From Symbiodinium natans (Eukaryota > Sar > Dinophyceae > Suessiales > Symbiodiniaceae), in NCBI GenBank assembly GCA_905221605.1, contig CAJNDS010002845.1, positions 144,213 through 208,212 of the forward strand: DNA of 64,000 nucleotides, written 5' to 3'. The translations under genes and the position numbers were made by a program. The number at the start of each line of letters is the position of its first letter. Positions within the stretch are counted from its first letter, which is position 1. The notes under the pieces are model-generated. The model did no database searches, was not told where the DNA came from, and saw nothing but the letters and a program-made list of their open reading frames with translations. This document shows positions 58,594 to 64,000 of this stretch, piece by piece.

Positions 58594-60230
58594 ATGAAAG
58601 CTTTTCTTACCTGTTACCAGGGAAATCTGGCGATGGAGAATGGTGAGTACCGCCATGCTGTCAAGGAGTACAGCCATGCTGCGGCCTCAGCGGTTTTCGC
58701 TCACAGGATCGGGGCACAGTCCATGCACCCGCGACATCCAGAAGTCACGCGCGGTGGCAGCGACCCAAACTAGTCTAGCGGATTCTTTCGTTCACCTGAG
58801 AATGGCACACGTTTTTTTCTTCCAGAAGCACTTTCACCCTGGGCAGTAAAATCGTGCCTCCTCGCGTGCCAACAAGGCCCTCAGTCATGCCCAGGACATG
58901 ATGGATTACTTGGAGGCTGCCTCTGCATCAAACACTGCACAGAAGATCATGCAAGCATGACATTCTGTGTTCTGGCTGATTGGCTTGCCCCCTGTAGGTG
59001 GAGAAATCTCAGCCGCTGAATGGATACCAGCTGAGAGCCCTGGCAAGAGGAGTGTACAGCTGCCGTGATTTGTTGTTGCTGCCGGTGTGTCTGGCACTTT
59101 GCAACAGTACCGTGGATCTGAGTAATGTACCGTCACGAGCTGGACCGTATCTTGAGGGGTTCTTAAGGGTTCTGGAAAGCCGCAGTCGTATTGAGCATTT
59201 TTTGACACCTTCTCTGCAACACACAGAGAATCACTCAGAGATCTGCGGAGCCAGGCCGCTTCCTGGCCGCGGGCCGGCAGCGTTGCAGCCCTTTCGAGCG
59301 GTGGTCCTGGCCAGTCGCGCTTGGATCCCCGGACTGCGGTGTAACATGGTGTAACCTTTTGAACTGTCGGAGCGATCCCTGGCCTACGCTGACTGCGGTG
59401 TAAGGCGTTGGCGTTCCTGCGCCTTGATGCGTACGACCGCGCGGCACAGGCTGGGCCTTTCCGTGTGTTACCCCGCTTCCTTGCTGCGTGGGCCCTTCGC
59501 TTTTGGTCTTATCTCTGCAGTCCTTGTTTTGACCCAAGGATGCCGAGCTGGCCTGCCAGCTCGAGCCCAGATACTTGAAGGCGGAAGCGCCACAGTCAAA
59601 GTGACCTCACTCTGAGAACCCACTTCGATGTCACGCTGCCAAACGCTGCCACATGCCTCTGGGAGGCGTGGATCCGCCGAGCAGCCGCCCTTGCTGCTGC
59701 CAACCTTCGTCAAGAAGCCGTGGAAGTTCTGGACGAGGCGTGTCACGAAAAGGTAGCCGACCCACGAAACCACGCAGCGGTTGCATTCTTGTATCCGATT
59801 CCTCCTCGCAGGCCCTCCAGAAGGCCTGCCCAACAGACCTCCTCCGAGAGCAGGCGCACCCAGATTTGCACATATTAAGCACCAGTCCCTATGGCAATGG
59901 CATGGCGAATGAGCGAATTTGCCTCCCTTTATGCCAGACACTTTGCTCAAGGTGTGCAAGCTGGTGGTGAACCTCCGGGGCCTGGTCAATGTGGAGGTCA
60001 AAGCTCCCGAGAAGGCTTGATTGAGTCAACAGAGATACAGGGTGTGTGTGTGTGTGTGCGCGTGCCAGGACCTGCCAGTGATTCTGAAAGAGGCCGACAC
60101 GGCACAGAAAAGCTACAGAAATGCGGCTTGGCAAGCCTACGGTCACGTTAGGATGCAGACACAAGCAAAACATAAGCAGAAGACTTTGCAGACATGTCTG
60201 CGAGTGAGAGGCCATGGCATCTGGGGACAA
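58594..60230 (+). CDS. Possible TPR-type gene (fragmentary exon evidence)
   Basis: Several short frames on the + strand look like exons of one helical-repeat protein, but I cannot name it. 58621-58686 reads GNLAMENGEYRHAVKEYSHA, a good match to a TPR helix pair (G-N-x-A...G-x-Y..A...Y..A). About 58865-58961 reads SRANKALSHAQDMMDYLEAA, ending in a stop. 59594-59790 contains EAWIRRAAALAAANLRQEAV followed by EVLDEACHEKVAD, also TPR-like. 59931-60020 reads MPDTLLKVCKLVVNLRGLVN followed by VEVKAPEKA and a stop. About 60070-60165 contains DLPVILKEADTAQKSYRNAA. The exons were not joined by phase, so they may not belong to one gene. A TG run lies at about 60044-60058. Co-chaperone-like and cilia-associated TPR proteins are both possible. 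Confidence 0.35.
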
Positions 60231-63200
60231 TGTTTCCAGGCTGGGGTCAGTACTGAAGTTCCATTAGCCTTGTATTGAGCGATTTTGCAGACTGCAGAGG
60301 CTACATGCACCTGCCAATCCTGCAACTCCTGGCTGATGTTCGGATGTTGGTGCCCTGGCAGTGCAGCACATGCCGATGTAGATAGTTTGGCTGGGTTCAC
60401 TGCACAGCAGAGTATCACAGGAACCTCCTTGAAGCAGAAAATCGTGCTGGTATGGCAGCTCGAGGTCTTGGAGATGCCTTGAGGCTACGCTGGAGCTTCG
60501 GCGCCTGCTGAGGCGGCTTGACATTGACTTGACTCGAACTGGAAACTGCACTGTCATGGCCGTTGCAGCCGATTCAAGTCTCCTTCAGGCCAGAACATGC
60601 CAGAAGAAATGGTTGATATCGCTCAGTTGAGCTAAACAGTTCAGCCTCCTGCACGGCAAGGAAGCTGCCGAGTTGCGGAGCATAAGGAGTTGCTTCCGCT
60701 CGGCCAAGCCAGCCTTGCTGAAGTTCCTGCATCGCCCACAGTTCAGCTGCCGGGATCGGCATCAAGGATTGCTGGCAGAGGTTGGCAAAGGGCATCGCGG
60801 ACAGCCTGCGGATGATCACCTGATGCTCAACAACTGATCGGCCTAGCTTTCGGTGAATGCAGCTGCAAAAGACCACGCGCAAGCAAAAGACGTGCCCATT
60901 GAGACACGGGATACCTGCAGAAGACATTGAGCCATATTGAGCCCGGAATATACTTCAAGAGAGCACTGTCAAACTAAGACAACAGACTGCATCGTTAGAC
61001 CACGTTCCGATCCCTCGCAGGCGCTTTCCCGAGAAACGCGCGAGCGCTTGTACCCCAGGCGAGGAATACGTGCAGACAGCGTGCATACATGTCCAATGTG
61101 ATCATATCTCGTGGTGTTCAAAGCTCCACAAAGCTCCACTTGGTGTCCTGCCAGGTCTCCAGCCGCTAGTCGACATGCACCGATGGCCGACGTCGCCTCG
61201 TCACGGTTTGCATGTCGGGCCTTGCGATCCCCCTTTTGAGTAGACTGTATGTAGACTGAGTAGATCTTGGTGGCTGGCACACCATTCAAGCAGTCCTGCT
61301 GCGACTGAAGCGGTGCTGTGCGCAACTTGGAACTTGAAGTTGCCAATCAGTGATGCTGCGATGCTCTGAGTCTGAGAAGTAGCCCTAAGCAGGTCTCTTG
61401 ATACCCCTGGGCTGCCTCGCCTCAAACGCCTTGGCAGGAGGCCTTTGTATCTGCTCTCGTCAACTTGGCGATTGACTTCAAGGGTGACGCGGCGAGGGCA
61501 TCGAGAGAAGGGTCCGGGGCTGAGCCAGGTGTGGCGTGCAGCTTGGAAGTTGTCCAAGCTGCCTCAAGCTGAATCTTGATGTCTGACTCTGGCAGACGTC
61601 TTGAAGACTCTGCTTGTTTGTTCTTCTTTGTGTCCGGATGAGGCCGAGATACCTCCGCAGAGTACATGAAACTGACGCTGAGGCAAGACTTGAGCTGTAA
61701 GCTTGTTGCCACAGCAGTTTGTTCAACCTCAATGCATGGTGCCGTCCGGTGTTGTGTTAGCGCACTCCGATGGAGAAGCCAGGTGGACGGTCGCGGGCCC
61801 AGCTTCTGAGCGTTGAGCTTGAGACGTAAGCGCGGAACCCCTTTTGAAAAACATTGCCCTGTTGATTGAGCCATGGTTTTGCTCTTCAGTGGCTGCTGAT
61901 GTCAGTTTGCAGGATTACCAGGCCGCTGGCGGGAGGGTGTCAATGCAATACAAGTTGTCGACTTACGAAGAAAGCCACTGCATGATTGCCTGCGCTCGCA
62001 TCTTTGTCTTCTCCATTCCTTCAAGGACCTGGACTTGCTGCAGTTCTGGTTGGCCTTGCCTGACAAGGCCAGGAAACATCTGATCTGCCACGTTGATGTG
62101 TTGCATGGTGTTGCACTTGGGCCCGGACATCGCACAGGGACGCCTTGGCCTCTTGATGAAGCCGGAACGAGCGCAGAAGGCGATCCAGGCCAGCGCTTAG
62201 CAGGGTGTTCACGACATTTCAGTACAAGCAGCCTTCGAATCTCCCGAAATGTGTGGGTTCTCCTTCCACGACGAAGTGTGCGCTTGGTTCATATGATGTT
62301 GTTGTCGTTGGGGCATATGGGAGCTGTTGGGAAGCGATGGGCTTTGTATTATAAAGAATACCAGCGCCTCGACCGCATGTGGGGATCGCTTTCCTTCCAG
62401 TCTTCTCACGTAAAAATTTTGTGCGTAGAAGCCTTCTAGTAAAAGCGTCTATTTGGAAAAGTGGTCTTTTAGCCATTGAATGGCCGGATTCGTCTCCTTG
62501 TTGTTATCAAGACAGCGCGTTTGTGCAAGCTGCAGGCGCGTTTGCATAGGATTGCTTTGTGGAGAGCATGCCGTACAGGCTCTTTTGCAGCACGTGTTTG
62601 TGAGTTTATGCGTGCATTGTCCGCTGAGCTGTGGTACACTTAGCTTCTAGTGTTTTTCTCGATCATTTGATGCCAGTAACTACGCGTGGTTCCGGACTTC
62701 ATTCGCCTATGTCGGCGCACGTTTGCTTTGGAACATTGCGTTCCTCCCGATAGTACAGAGTACATACAGTACACTGTCTAGATTGTGCGAGTAAGCTGAG
62801 TGTGGTGGTGCCTTCACCTAGCCCGCCACAGGAGTATGTTGCTGGGAAAGGTGCAGCTGAAAGAGCTCTGAACTTAGCAGTTTAGGCCATCTTAAGCTTA
62901 TTGAGCCGGCGGCGGAAGAGAGATGGATGGCATAGGACTCAGGTATCTCGAGCTTTTGTGGACAAGTTCGGCTATGAGACCCGAGATGTGAATGTTTTGC
63001 AGGGGCCTTGAGCATCAAAGGGCAGCTGCATCGCTACAAAACACCAACCTGAATGCTAAGGTACAGATTTTGGCAGTCCATGCCCAACAGGGCCCGTGCA
63101 GGGCAACAGGCGGACTTTGTTCCGCTGTCATGTAAAATTTAACGTAACTTACAGCGTCTGCCGGGATCCAAAACAGAGATACTGTAACTGCAGCATTTGC

Positions 63201-64000
63201 AGAAGGCACAAGACAGGTCTGCTGTGGTTTGCAGAATGTGCCTAAACCCTACATTGAGGTGTCTTCGTAAATTTGTAAACACAACAGTACGCACAGATAC
63301 TTCTTTGGAAGGTTCGTGGGTTTGCGGATCACGAGGCCTTTTCTGCATTATTCTGTGATTTGCGGCGCAACTTGAGAACTGGTGCGTCGGCATACATCGG
63401 CTGTGCATCCGCTTGCCACTTCTCCCATCGAATGGCACCGGAGGTCTTGAAGCTCCTCCAGGTGTTCGCACAAGAACGTGCCGAAGACAAAGCAGTCGTC
63501 TTCTTACTTGTGAGCTCATGCTTCCAGCCATGCTCGCCGGCCACTTCTTGGAGCTGTGCAGAGGTGCCGTCAAAGTCACCCCGGGATGGAAGGAGGCATG
63601 CGCACCATGCGTCACTTATCGAAAAGAACGAAGCAACCATTAATTCCCTACCAAAACGGTTTCTTAAATTCTTCCTGATATATGCACGCGACTGCAGAGC
63701 TGCTGAAGAGTAGGGTTGCTGAGTGCGTGTGCATGCCTGCGCGTCTCGCATTCTGATGACTCTACCGTGCTTGACTTGTGTCCAAAAGGGGCGCGTGGCG
63801 ACCAGCTGGTGAACATCCAGAGGCACGGTTGACTTTGCATCCCACAACTTGCGCAACTTGCCGTGGCCAGTCAGGAATGGGTGGCATATGCGGGCAGTGT
63901 GGCAAGCTGTTAAGCCTCAAACCACGCATGATCCCATTGAACACCGTTTGTGTTCAACACTTGGTGTTCGGGAGTTCTTCGGCAGTTCAGTTCGGAGTTT
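60231..64000. other. 3' end of window, no identified gene
   Basis: Exon-like + strand strings without assignment: AFVSALVNLAIDFKGDAARA (from about 61441), LHSFKDLDLLQFWLALPDKA (about 62013) followed by RKHLICHVDVLH, and PEVLKLLQVFAQERAEDKAV (about 63440). Their residue patterns look like real protein rather than chance, and all are on the + strand, in line with the rest of the window. No RNA gene or mobile element recognised. Any gene here may continue beyond position 64000. Confidence 0.3.

Overview
This is a stretch of nuclear DNA from a eukaryote, most probably a dinoflagellate alga. The reasons are: every recognisable gene is on the + strand, head to tail; the genes are cut into many very short exons by long, repeat-rich introns; most introns whose ends I could fix by codon phase begin with GC (some with GA) rather than GT and end in AG followed by G; TTTAGGG telomere-type tracts lie inside the sequence; and the ion-channel types (an EAG/CNG-like channel without a potassium filter, and a single-domain voltage-gated channel fused to EF-hands) are of the kind seen in dinoflagellate transcriptomes. 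Species cannot be named from the sequence alone. No bacterial operons, CRISPR arrays, rRNA or convincing tRNA genes were seen.

Layout. 1-2.7 kb: unresolved, with two weak exon-like reading frames. 2.7-15.56 kb: a RAD16-type SNF2 helicase/RING ubiquitin ligase in more than 25 exons, with a SAP DNA-binding domain inserted between helicase motifs. 15.6-17.7 kb: no identified gene. 17.74-about 30.5 kb: ribose-phosphate pyrophosphokinase (PRPP synthetase), split by a 6.7-kb intron (21752-28472). Inside that intron, same strand, lies a cyclic-nucleotide-binding-domain ion channel gene (22.95-27.09 kb) followed by a tandemly duplicated 300-bp element. 29.1-31 kb: telomere-like tracts. 33.61-45.81 kb: dyskerin/Cbf5 pseudouridine synthase, split by a 7.3-kb intron (36003-43286) that holds an uninterrupted 388-codon reading frame (40140-41306) for a membrane protein with a signal peptide and Gln/Asp/Pro-rich repeats. 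46.83-51.53 kb: a voltage-gated cation channel with two EF-hands. 51.5-64 kb: mostly unassigned, with scattered exon-like segments, including a TPR-like one at 58.6 kb.

The genes do not form a pathway: DNA repair or chromatin, nucleotide precursor synthesis, ribosome/H-ACA RNP biogenesis and ion transport are simply neighbours. The main points of interest are structural: two housekeeping genes each hosting another same-strand gene inside one very long intron, heavy GC/GA donor use, 14-28-nt micro-exons, and channels with unusual pores. All exon joins were inferred by eye from conserved protein motifs and codon phase; transcript data were not available.
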